Shown: positions 1-10,875, counted from the stretch's first letter. The stretch: 10,875 bases of DNA from Stenotrophomonas sp. (GCA_003484865.1 DMZT01000377.1:1-10875); one strand, 5' to 3'. The notes: generated by a model not told the origin, from the sequence alone. Program-made: numbers and translations.

Positions 1-198
1 ACCCTGGGCGAAGTATTCGCGCGGCAGCGGCTCGAAGGCCACCGCCACGGCGGCCACGCCCAGCGCGCGCGCGCGCGAAACGGCGTGGCGCACCAACGCA
101 CGATGACCCAGGTGCAGGCCGTCGAATGCGCCGATGCAGACCACGCTTCCGTGCGGGAACAGTTGCCCGCCTTCGACGCTTCTAAACAGCCTGCTCAT
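1..198 (-). CDS. ribF: RibF, bifunctional riboflavin kinase/FAD synthetase (N-terminal 66 residues only; runs off the left edge)
   Basis: RibF phosphorylates riboflavin to FMN and then adenylylates FMN to FAD in the cytoplasm. Only the start of the FMN adenylyltransferase (nucleotidyltransferase) domain is in the window. The diagnostic sequence is CIGAFDGLHLGHRAL (about residues 21-35), the family's G-x-FDG-x-H-x-GH nucleotide-binding motif, followed by an alanine-rich helix and the FEPLPREYF strand typical of the family. The ATG at 198 is directly preceded by an in-frame TAG, so no upstream ATG is possible; I see no good Shine-Dalgarno. The gene lies 75 bp downstream of murJ on the same strand, and murJ-ribF next to a divergent rpsT is a common proteobacterial arrangement. 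The rest of the protein, expected to be around 310 residues, is outside the window. Identification is firm despite the truncation. Confidence 0.93.
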   Translation of the reverse strand, partial: MSRLFRSVEGGQLFPHGSVVCIGAFDGLHLGHRALVRHAVSRARALGVAAVAVAFEPLPREYFAQG

Positions 199-250
199 CT
201 ACGTGGAATGCGACCCACCAGGGCCGATGCTTTGCAAGAGATAGCCATGA

Positions 251-277
251 AGTATAGCCGGGCTGCCCCCGGATCAA
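251..277 (-). promoter_or_regulatory. Possible ribF promoter between murJ and ribF
   Basis: On the minus strand TATACT (256 to 251) is a 5/6 match to a sigma-70 -10 box, with TTGATC (277 to 272) as a weak -35 at a short 15-bp spacing; the -35 overlaps the murJ stop codon. A 5-bp stem (CCGGG/CCCGG, 258-272) lies in the spacer. Transcription would start near 244, giving a leader of about 46 nt before the ribF ATG. The spacing is poor, so ribF may simply be read through from murJ. Confidence 0.3.
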
Positions 278-1893
278 TGCTCCCGCAGGTGGCGCGGACG
301 GAAGCCCATGGCGACCAGGGCCACCAGATAGGTCAGACCGCCACCGCCGACCAGCAGCGCGAGGTTGCCGATCCGGTGCCATTTATCCATGCCGGTGAAG
401 TCCGCCATCCCGTAGCGCAGGCCCAGCAGCACCGCCACCATGGCCAGGCAGGCCAGCCCCAGCTTGGTCGCATAGCCGCCCCACCCCGCCTTGGGCTGGT
501 AGACATCGGTCTTGCCCAGCCAATACCAGAGCAGGCCAAGGTTCAGATAACTGGACAGCGCGCTGGCGATACCCAGCGCGAGATGCAGGCCCGGCTGCTT
601 GCCCAACGCGACCCAGACACCCTGCGCTTTCAGCGCCTCCGGCACCATCACGTGGTACAGCACGGCCAGCAGGATGAAGTTGAAGACCATGTTGGCCACC
701 AGCGCGACCACACCGGCGCGGACCGGGGTGCGGGTGTCCTGGCGGGCATAGAAGGCCGGCAGCACCACCTTGAGCAGCGCGAAGGCTGGCAGGGCGAAGC
801 TCAGGCCGTACACCGACAGCGCGGTCATGCGGGTATCGAACGCGGTGAAGCGGCCGTACTGGAACACGGTGGCGATCAGCGGCTCGGCCAGCAGCAGCAG
901 GCCCAGCATGGCGGGGATGGCGATCAACAGCGTGGTGCGCAGGCCCCAGTCCAGCGCACTGGAGAAGCCGGCCTTGTCGGTACTGACATGGTGGCGGGCC
1001 AGCGCCGGCAGGATCACCGTGCCCAGCGCCACGCCGAACACGCCCAGCGGCAGTTCCAGGAAGCGGTCGGCCAGCGACAGCCAGGACTGCGAGCCGTCGG
1101 TCAGCTTGGCCGCGATCACCGTATCCAGCAGCAGGTTGATCTGCGCGATCGAGGAACCGAACAGGGTCGGCACCATCAGGGTCAGCACCTTGCGCACCCC
1201 CGGGTGCTGCCAGCCCCAGCGCGGCAGGGTCAGCAGGTTGATGCCCTTCAGCGACGGCAGCTGGAACAGCAGCTGCAGCAGGCCGGCGGCCAGCACCGCC
1301 CAGCCCAGGGCCAGGATCTGCTTCTCCGGGGTGCCCCCCAGCCGCGGGGCCAGCCACAGCGCACCGGCGATCATGCACAGGTTGAGGATCACCGGGGTCA
1401 GCGCCGGCATCGCGAACTTCTGGAAACTGTTGAGCGCCCCGCCGGCCAGCGCGGTCAGCGACACGAACAGCAGGAACGGGAAGGTCAGCCGGAACAGGTC
1501 CACCAGCAGGCCGTGCTTGGCCGGGTCGGTATCCACTCCGCTGGAGAACAGGGTCGCCAGCTGCGGCGCGAAGATCAACGCCAGTGCGGTGACCAGCAGC
1601 AGGACGGCTCCCAAGGTGCCCGCCACGCGCGACATCAGTTCGCGCAGTTCGGCATGCGAGCGGGTTTCCTTCACCTCCGTGAACACCGGGACGAACGCAG
1701 TGGCGAACGAGCCCTCGGCGAACAGCCGGCGCAGGAAATTGGGCACCCGGAAGGCGACCCAGAAGGCGTCCGTCACCGCATTGGTGCCGAACGTGGTGGT
1801 GATGACCAGGTCGCGAACCAGCCCCAACACCCGCGAAATCATGGTCATGCTGCTGAAAGACAGCAGGCCCCGCAACATCCTTGGTGAACTCAC
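274..1893 (-). CDS. murJ: MurJ (MviN), lipid II flippase
   Basis: MurJ is an inner-membrane protein of the MOP exporter superfamily that flips the peptidoglycan precursor lipid II from the cytoplasmic to the periplasmic face. The protein has 539 residues, is strongly hydrophobic throughout and fits the 14-helix fold. The N-terminus carries the family signature SMTMISRVLGLVRD and TDAFWVAFRVPNFLRRLFAEG. Residues shown to matter in E. coli MurJ (Arg18, Arg24, Asp39, Arg52, Arg270, Glu273) align with R21, R27, D42, R55, R277 and E280, so the central cationic cavity looks intact. The start is GTG at 1893, chosen because AGAGGG sits 7 nt upstream; the ATG at codon 6 (1878) has no proper Shine-Dalgarno. 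It is divergent from rpsT with 101 bp between the starts. For its own promoter only a lone TATGAT (1944 to 1939, minus strand) is visible, with no matching -35; it overlaps the rpsT -10. Confidence 0.96.
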   Translation of the reverse strand: MSSPRMLRGLLSFSSMTMISRVLGLVRDLVITTTFGTNAVTDAFWVAFRVPNFLRRLFAEGSFATAFVPVFTEVKETRSHAELRELMSRVAGTLGAVLLLVTALALIFAPQLATLFSSGVDTDPAKHGLLVDLFRLTFPFLLFVSLTALAGGALNSFQKFAMPALTPVILNLCMIAGALWLAPRLGGTPEKQILALGWAVLAAGLLQLLFQLPSLKGINLLTLPRWGWQHPGVRKVLTLMVPTLFGSSIAQINLLLDTVIAAKLTDGSQSWLSLADRFLELPLGVFGVALGTVILPALARHHVSTDKAGFSSALDWGLRTTLLIAIPAMLGLLLLAEPLIATVFQYGRFTAFDTRMTALSVYGLSFALPAFALLKVVLPAFYARQDTRTPVRAGVVALVANMVFNFILLAVLYHVMVPEALKAQGVWVALGKQPGLHLALGIASALSSYLNLGLLWYWLGKTDVYQPKAGWGGYATKLGLACLAMVAVLLGLRYGMADFTGMDKWHRIGNLALLVGGGGLTYLVALVAMGFRPRHLREH

Positions 1894-1905
1894 CCGTGTT
1901 CCCTC

Positions 1906-1946
1906 TTGACAATTGACTTGACGTACATTTTTCGAGCCATCATACT
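1906..1946 (+). promoter_or_regulatory. rpsT sigma-70 promoter with three overlapping TTGAC boxes
   Basis: The best pair is TTGACG (1918-1923) and CATACT (1941-1946, 4/6 to TATAAT) with exactly 17 bp between them; transcription would start near 1953, about 42 nt before the rpsT start codon. Two more -35-like hexamers lie just upstream, TTGACA (1906-1911) and TTGACT (1913-1918), but neither has a good -10 at 16-18 bp. The region is locally AT-rich compared with its surroundings, as expected for a strong ribosomal-protein promoter. Confidence 0.65.
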
Positions 1947-1994
1947 TTCCAGCTTGCTGTTCCCATTACACCGATTTTTCAGGAAACCACCACT

Positions 1995-2264
1995 GTGGCC
2001 AATATCAAGTCCGCCAAGAAGCGCGCCAAGCAGACCGTCGTGCGCAACGCGCGCAATACGGCTCAGCGTTCGATGCTGCGCACCGCTGTCAAGAAGGTGA
2101 TCAAGGCTCTGGATGCCAATGACGCCGCCGGCGCCGAGGCAGCCTTCGCTGTTGCCCAGCCGATCCTCGACCGTTTCAGCTCGCGTGGTCTGATCCACAA
2201 GAACAAGGCTGCTCGCCATAAGAGCCGCCTGACCGCGCGCATCAAGGCCATCAAGGCCGCCTGA
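1995..2264 (+). CDS. rpsT: 30S ribosomal protein S20 (GTG start)
   Basis: S20 is a primary 16S rRNA-binding protein of the small subunit. The 89-residue product has the family's usual length (87 in E. coli) and very basic composition. It keeps the conserved N-terminus [13 protein letters not shown], the RSMLRT segment and the C-terminal signature [19 protein letters not shown]. The start codon is GTG at 1995; AGGAAA at about 1982-1987 is a suitable Shine-Dalgarno 7 nt away, and no in-frame ATG gives a full-length protein. In E. coli rpsT begins with UUG and the weak start takes part in S20 feedback control of its own translation; a non-AUG start here would fit the same kind of control, which is inference. 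The gene is a single-gene transcription unit: promoter at 1918-1946, SMAG element and intrinsic terminator just after the stop. Confidence 0.97.
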   Translation: MANIKSAKKRAKQTVVRNARNTAQRSMLRTAVKKVIKALDANDAAGAEAAFAVAQPILDRFSSRGLIHKNKAARHKSRLTARIKAIKAA

Positions 2265-2282
2265 TACGGCGCTGCGGGTGTC

Positions 2283-2305
2283 GTAGAGCCACGCCCCGCG
2301 TGGCT
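2283..2305 (+). repeat. SMAG/REP element (GTAG + 8-bp stem), in the rpsT 3' region
   Basis: GTAG (2283-2286) is followed by a perfect 8-bp inverted repeat, AGCCACGC (2287-2294) and GCGTGGCT (2298-2305), around the loop CCC. This 23-nt plan equals that of the three other copies in the window although the stem sequence differs. It begins 18 nt after the rpsT stop and ends 15 nt before the terminator, so it will be in the rpsT 3' untranslated RNA. GTAG-headed palindromes of this size are the SMAG class of REP sequences described in Stenotrophomonas maltophilia and linked to RAYT (REP-associated tyrosine) transposases. Confidence 0.8.
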
Positions 2306-2320
2306 TCGATCCAGCCGCAG

Positions 2321-2349
2321 AAAAAAACCCGGCCCCGGCCGGGTTTTTT
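2321..2349 (+). terminator. Rho-independent terminator of rpsT (symmetrical, can act both ways)
   Basis: Stem CCCGGC (2328-2333), loop CCCG, GCCGGG (2338-2343), preceded by A7 (2321-2327) and followed by T6 (2344-2349). The A and T tracts make it a textbook terminator on the plus strand for rpsT and also on the minus strand, where it could back up the obgE terminator. Confidence 0.92.
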
Positions 2350-2403
2350 GTTGCCTGCGATCTGCGACGTCCAGCCCGGCTGGCGGCGACGGCGGCACCA
2401 CAG

Positions 2404-2427
2404 AAAAACCCGGCCGGAGCCGGGTTT
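2404..2427 (-). terminator. Rho-independent terminator of obgE
   Basis: Read on the minus strand: stem CCCGGC (2424-2419), loop TCCG, GCCGGG (2414-2409), followed by T5 (2408-2404). It lies 21 nt beyond the obgE stop codon and faces the rpsT terminator; the two have the same 6-bp stem sequence. Confidence 0.88.
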
Positions 2428-2448
2428 CTCAGGGGCGCGCGGGCGCGC

Positions 2449-3956
<1,508 letters not shown>

Positions 3957-3971
3957 GACTGCTTCTCCTTA

Positions 3972-4289
3972 TTACTTGCTGCCACCGGCAATGCCGGTGA
4001 TCTCGATTTCGGTGTAGTACTGACGGTGACCCTGGCGCTTCATGTGGTGCTTACGGCGACGGAACTTGATGATCCGGACCTTGTCGGCACGACCCTGGGA
4101 CACGACCTTGGCAGTGACCGAAGCGCCGCTCAGCGCGTCGCCCAGCTTGATGCCATCGCTGTCGCCCAGCATCAGGATGTTGTCGAACTTGATCTCGTTG
4201 CCGACTTCGACTTCGAGCTTTTCAACGCGGAGCGTTTCGCCCTGCGCCACGCGGTATTGCTTACCGCCGGTTACCAGTACTGCGTACAT
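3972..4289 (-). CDS. rplU: 50S ribosomal protein L21
   Basis: L21 binds 23S rRNA in the large subunit. The 105-residue product starts [26 protein letters not shown] and carries the conserved C-terminal [21 protein letters not shown] basic block and Y-TEIEITGI end, nearly the same length as E. coli L21 (103). ATG 4289 has GAGGA 9 nt upstream. First gene of the rplU-rpmA unit, with a clear sigma-70 promoter about 67-96 bp upstream. The leader (about 60 nt) holds a 5-bp hairpin (CCGCC/GGCGG, 4329-4344). No recognised ribosomal-protein leader motif was seen. Confidence 0.98.
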   Translation of the reverse strand: MYAVLVTGGKQYRVAQGETLRVEKLEVEVGNEIKFDNILMLGDSDGIKLGDALSGASVTAKVVSQGRADKVRIIKFRRRKHHMKRQGHRQYYTEIEITGIAGGSK

Positions 4290-4355
4290 GACCAGACTTC
4301 CTCTGTAGTTATTGTGGTCTATGGACTGCCGCCATCGAGGGCGGACAGAAGCGGA

Positions 4356-4385
4356 ATTTTAATGACTTCAACCACTTCGGGTCAA
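4356..4385 (-). promoter_or_regulatory. Sigma-70 promoter of rplU-rpmA
   Basis: On the minus strand TTGACC (4385 to 4380, 5/6 to TTGACA) and TAAAAT (4361 to 4356, 5/6 to TATAAT) are 18 bp apart. Transcription would start near 4349. It lies in the divergent gap shared with uvrA. Confidence 0.7.
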
Positions 4386-4444
4386 CCCACCCCCTGCTCT
4401 GACCCGGATTTGGCTGAATACGGTTCAGGAAACCGGCTGGCGGG

Positions 4445-4461
4445 GTCTCAGGGAATGAGAC
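4445..4461. promoter_or_regulatory. Inverted repeat upstream of uvrA, possible operator
   Basis: GTCTCA (4445-4450), GGGAA, TGAGAC (4456-4461): perfect 6-bp arms, 5-bp spacer, centred about 132 bp before the uvrA start and 60 bp beyond the rplU -35 box. It is not an E. coli LexA box (CTG-N10-CAG) and has no T-run. The size and symmetry fit a dimeric regulator site, but I know no protein that binds it. Confidence 0.35.
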
Positions 4462-4480
4462 ATGGGGGTGGCAAAGTCGG

Positions 4481-4536
4481 CGATTGCCCCCAAATCCCAA
4501 GCTCGGTAGGCTGACCGATTGCCGTTTCCGATTGCC
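4481..4536 (+). repeat. Three direct copies of CGATTGCC in the uvrA upstream region
   Basis: The octamer CGATTGCC occurs at 4481-4488, 4516-4523 and 4529-4536, all in the same orientation; the last two are preceded by C as well. Spacings are 35 and 13 bp. The rest of the 4386-4584 stretch shows no convincing -35/-10 pair for uvrA; a 5-bp hairpin (CGGCT/AGCCG, 4549-4563) sits just before the start codon. Confidence 0.4.
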
Positions 4537-4584
4537 CCACCCGCTTGCCGGCTCCCTGAGCCGAAGCCCCACAACGGATCCCCC

Positions 4585-7556
<2,972 letters not shown>

Positions 7557-7560
<4 letters not shown>

Positions 7561-7964
7561 GCAACGAGCACAAGATCCTCGCCCGCGTGCCGATCAGCGT
7601 CCGCTGGCGCGACATGGACAGCATGGGCCACGTGAACAACGCCAAGTACATCTCCTACCTGGAAGAAGCGCGCGTGCGCTGGATGCTGGGCGTGGAAGGC
7701 GTTTCGATGACCGACCGCATCGCCCCGGTGGTGGCGGCCACGAACGTCAACTACCGCCTGCCGATCGTGTGGCCCAACGACATCGTGGTGGAGCTGTTCG
7801 TCGAGCGCCTCGGCAACAGCAGCGTGACCATCGGCCACCGCATCGTGGACGAGAAGAACGACAGCACGCTGTATTCGGATGGCAACGTGGTGGTGGTCTG
7901 GATGGACACGCAGACCGGCAAGAGCGCGCCGTTGCCCGAGGCGATCCGCACCGCGTCCACCTGA
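7557..7964 (+). CDS. Acyl-CoA thioesterase, 4HBT hot-dog family (YbgC/FadM-like)
   Basis: Single-domain hot-dog thioesterases of this family hydrolyse acyl-CoA or related thioesters in the cytoplasm. The 135-residue protein has the typical length and the N-terminal signature [16 protein letters not shown] (16-31), with D21 in the place of the catalytic Asp of 4-hydroxybenzoyl-CoA thioesterase, followed by YLEEAR (34-39) on the central helix. The substrate cannot be read from the sequence; medium- or long-chain acyl-CoA is the family default. ATG 7557 overlaps the uvrA TGA (ATGA), so translation is probably coupled to uvrA; the only Shine-Dalgarno-like bases are the AAGAAG of the uvrA tail. 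No functional link with DNA repair is known to me. A SMAG doublet starts three bases after its stop. Confidence 0.9.
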
Positions 7965-7967
7965 GGG

Positions 7968-7990
7968 GTAGTGCCGGCCGCTGGCCGGCA
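7968..7990 (+). repeat. SMAG/REP element, first of a doublet
   Basis: GTAG (7968-7971) plus TGCCGGCC (7972-7979), loop GCT, GGCCGGCA (7983-7990): a perfect 8-bp stem. It begins 3 nt after the thioesterase stop codon. Confidence 0.88.
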
Positions 7991-8000
7991 ACCTCAAATC

Positions 8001-9492
<1,492 letters not shown>

Positions 9493-9507
9493 CGGCGCCC
9501 TACCGAA

Positions 9508-9529
9508 GCGCGCCTCTCAAGCGGCGCGC
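9508..9529. terminator. GC-rich hairpin between two converging genes, weak terminator candidate
   Basis: GCGCGCC (9508-9514), loop TCTCAAGC, GGCGCGC (9523-9529), 15 nt past the GltD-type stop; it overlaps the stop codon of the converging small gene. The stem is a perfect 7 bp but no T-run follows on either strand, so termination here is uncertain. Confidence 0.3.
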
Positions 9530-9810
9530 GGGACCGCAGGTACCGGCGTGTGACGCACACCGGCGCGCTCGATCTCCAGTGCCATCAGCAGCTCGATGTT
9601 GTCCAGCTGATCGCGGATGCGGCGGTTGCTGACCACATCGTCGTGGCCGCGGCCCATGTGCGCATCGAGCATGCGCGCCAGCCCGGCCAGCAGCACCTCG
9701 GCATCGGCCCGGGGCGCCTCGCGCAGCACCGTGGCCAGCGCACGGATGCGGCGGCCCGTCTCCAAGGCGGGCGATGATGAGGAGACGATGGGGGAACGGG
9801 GGAGGGTCAT
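9517..9810 (-). CDS. Small hypothetical protein, 97 residues, family not recognised
   Basis: I do not recognise this protein. The product is soluble and looks largely helical: a Ser-rich start (IVSSSSP, 8-14), then an Ala/Leu/Arg-rich region (ETGRRIRALATVLREAP, 17-33; AEVLLAGLARMLDAHM, 37-52), a charged stretch (GRGHDDVVSNRRIRDQLDN, 53-71) and a final helix (IELLMALEIERAG, 72-84), ending in a Pro/Ala tail. It has no signal peptide, membrane segment, cysteine or metal motif. The start is ATG 9810 with AGGAAA upstream (8-nt gap); an in-frame ATG at 9879 would add 23 residues with no Shine-Dalgarno. Its codon use (strong third-position GC) fits the neighbours, which supports it being a real gene. 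It converges on the GltD-type gene and diverges from the methylglyoxal-synthase-like gene, sharing with it a 173-bp gap that holds a CRP/Clp-type site. Confidence 0.65.
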   Translation of the reverse strand: MTLPRSPIVSSSSPALETGRRIRALATVLREAPRADAEVLLAGLARMLDAHMGRGHDDVVSNRRIRDQLDNIELLMALEIERAGVRHTPVPAVPRAA

Positions 9811-9900
9811 GGCAGGGGTTTCCTGATTGACGGACGACCACCACTGTCGGATACGGCCCCTCCCGAGACCATGCAACAACTACGAAAGTGCGTGAAGACG

Positions 9901-9916
9901 CGTGATCTCCATCACT
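9901..9916. promoter_or_regulatory. CRP/Clp-type operator between divergent genes
   Basis: CGTGATCTCCATCACT contains GTGA-N6-TCAC as a perfect palindrome (GTGAT/ATCAC). It matches 12 of the 16 positions of the classic CRP site TGTGATCTAGATCACA. Xanthomonads and Stenotrophomonas use Clp, a CRP-family regulator with a closely similar site. The centre (about 9908.5) is 75 bp before the methylglyoxal-synthase-like ATG. A poor plus-strand promoter, TTGCTT (9926-9931) and TACACT (9951-9956) at 19 bp, would put the site near -54. It could equally serve the small gene on the other strand. Confidence 0.6.
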
Positions 9917-9983
9917 GTTCGATGCTTGCTTCCCCGCAACCTGAGCGGATTACACTGGCGCGGTCTTCCTCTGGACTGCCCTC

Positions 9984-10856
9984 ATGCGCATCGGCTTGGC
10001 CGCGAACCGCCTGCATCACCACGACAAGCACGCCGCGCTGTTCCGCTGGCTGCGTGCCAGCGATACCGGCCTGCGCGAACTGGGCGTCGAGCTGCATGCG
10101 GTCGGGCGCACCTTCGATGCGATCCAGCGGCTGGGCTTCCTGCAGGACTTCGCCCCGCTGCGCCGCTACCCCAACGGCCGCGAGGGCGGCCTGATGAAGC
10201 TGGTCGCCGAGGTGGTCGGGATGGGCACGCCGGAGCGCACGCTGGACGGCGCGATCTACCTGATGGACCCGGTCGATCCGTCCTCGGTCTTTCCCGAAGC
10301 GACCGCGCTCAAGCGCCAGTGCGTGATCCACGGTAAACCCTTCATCTCCACCGTGGCCACCGCGCGCGACTGGGTCGAGGTGGAGCGCCTGCATGCTGGC
10401 CTGGCGCCGGACCCGGGCGCCGATGACCTGCACGCCTTCGAACAGCACACGCTGGCCCTGATCGCGCATGACGCGATGAAGCCGGCGATGCTGGCCTTCG
10501 CCGATGAGCACTTCGCGGTGCTGTCGCGCTTCCGCCGCCGGGTCGGCACCGGCACCACCGGCCAGCGCCTCAACGAACTGGCCTGGAGCCGCGGCTGGCC
10601 GCAGGGCGAGGAATGGGTGACGCGCTACCAGAGCGGCCCGATGGGCGGCGATGCGCAGATTGCCGACCGCGTGCTGGAAGGCCACTGCCAGCGCGCGATC
10701 TTCTTCGAAGACCCGCACGTGGCACGCCAGCACGAAGCCGACATCCAGCTGCTGGAGCGTGCGGTCACCACCGTGACCGACCAGGCCGTGTGCATCACCG
10801 CGCCGCGCGTGGCGGCGCGCTGGGCGCAGGCCGCCACCGCCCGCGCCACCCGGTAG
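9984..10856 (+). CDS. mgsA: Methylglyoxal-synthase-like protein with two tandem MGS domains
   Basis: Methylglyoxal synthase converts dihydroxyacetone phosphate to methylglyoxal and phosphate. E. coli MgsA has 152 residues; this protein has 290 and reads as two MGS domains. Domain 2 (about 157-280) keeps the positions known in E. coli: H162, D163, K166 (His19, Asp20, Lys23), TGTTG 189-193 (Thr45/47/48), SGPMGGD 217-223 with D223 as the catalytic Asp71, D243 (Asp91), H250 (His98) and D253 (Asp101). Its C-terminal end diverges (CITAPRVAARW) and is shorter. Domain 1 (about 1-131) has the same order of elements (HHHDK 11-15, AVGRT 39-43, NGREGGL 64-70, YLMDP 92-96, STVATA 122-127), but catalytic Asp71 is replaced by L70 and His98 by a Val, so it should be inactive. 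The start is ATG 9984 with only a weak GGA upstream. The TAG stop is part of the following SMAG element. Activity is inferred. Confidence 0.8.
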   Translation: MRIGLAANRLHHHDKHAALFRWLRASDTGLRELGVELHAVGRTFDAIQRLGFLQDFAPLRRYPNGREGGLMKLVAEVVGMGTPERTLDGAIYLMDPVDPSSVFPEATALKRQCVIHGKPFISTVATARDWVEVERLHAGLAPDPGADDLHAFEQHTLALIAHDAMKPAMLAFADEHFAVLSRFRRRVGTGTTGQRLNELAWSRGWPQGEEWVTRYQSGPMGGDAQIADRVLEGHCQRAIFFEDPHVARQHEADIQLLERAVTTVTDQAVCITAPRVAARWAQAATARATR

Positions 10857-10875
10857 TACCGACCGTTGGTCGGTA
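10853..10875 (+). repeat. SMAG/REP element overlapping the stop codon of the MGS-like gene
   Basis: GTAG (10853-10856) plus TACCGACC (10857-10864), loop GTT, GGTCGGTA (10868-10875): again a perfect 8-bp stem and 3-nt loop. The last G of the Arg290 codon and the TAG stop of the upstream gene are the GTAG head itself. The window ends exactly at the stem, so a second copy downstream cannot be excluded. Confidence 0.85.

Noticed and set aside
63..77. Uninterrupted alternating GC run inside ribF, possible slippage site
   Set aside because: It encodes an ordinary Arg-Ala-Arg-Ala stretch of RibF in frame; with GC content this high such a run is not surprising.
85..1887. 600-codon open frame on the plus strand, opposite murJ
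   Set aside because: It is the antisense of a Leu/Ala-rich membrane protein in high-GC DNA: the product is a Gln/His/Arg-rich low-complexity chain with no domain, while the opposite strand encodes clear MurJ.
1939..1944. Minus-strand TATGAT as the murJ promoter
   Set aside because: No -35 hexamer is found at 16-18 bp, and it overlaps the better rpsT -10 on the other strand.
1906..2100. 64-codon frame starting at TTG before rpsT
   Set aside because: Its first codons are the rpsT promoter boxes and it has no ribosome site; the remainder overlaps rpsT out of frame.
4519..4584. Upstream TTG start for uvrA
   Set aside because: It would add 22 Pro-rich residues read from the direct repeats and the leader hairpin; UvrA proteins start near M-x-x-I-x-(I/V)[10 protein letters not shown].

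Overview
The window is about 10.9 kb of high-GC chromosomal DNA from a gammaproteobacterium of the Lysobacteraceae (Xanthomonadaceae), most likely Stenotrophomonas. The protein sequences and the ribF-murJ/rpsT and rplU-rpmA-obgE neighbourhoods fit this family. The genus pointer is four short palindromes that each begin with GTAG (8-bp perfect stem, 3-nt loop), which match the SMAG/REP elements known from Stenotrophomonas maltophilia. I could not run any search, so the genus is an inference.

Layout. (1) 1-1893, minus strand: the N-terminal part of ribF (FMN/FAD synthesis, cut by the window edge) preceded by murJ (lipid II flippase). (2) 1894-2349, plus strand: rpsT (ribosomal protein S20), with its own promoter, a GTG start, a SMAG element and a strong terminator. 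(3) 2404-4385, minus strand: rplU and rpmA (L21, L27) as a tight pair with a promoter and a UUCG-loop terminator, then the ribosome-assembly GTPase obgE with its own terminator facing that of rpsT. (4) 4386-9492, plus strand: uvrA (excision-repair damage sensor with an unusual Lys-rich tail), a hot-dog thioesterase overlapping the uvrA stop by 4 bases, a SMAG doublet, and a GltD-type flavoprotein. (5) 9493-10875: a small unrecognised gene on the minus strand, a divergent regulatory gap with a near-consensus CRP/Clp-type operator, and a two-domain methylglyoxal-synthase-like gene whose stop codon lies inside a fourth SMAG element at the window end.

Most of the window is core housekeeping (translation, ribosome assembly, cell wall, cofactor, DNA repair). 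No phage, insertion sequence, CRISPR array, defence system, tRNA or rRNA was seen. The least ordinary part is the right end: a protein with two tandem MGS domains, the first lacking the catalytic Asp and the second keeping every catalytic position I could align, behind a likely CRP-family site. No gene-free stretch exceeds 300 bases; the longest is the 295-bp rplU/uvrA divergent gap.
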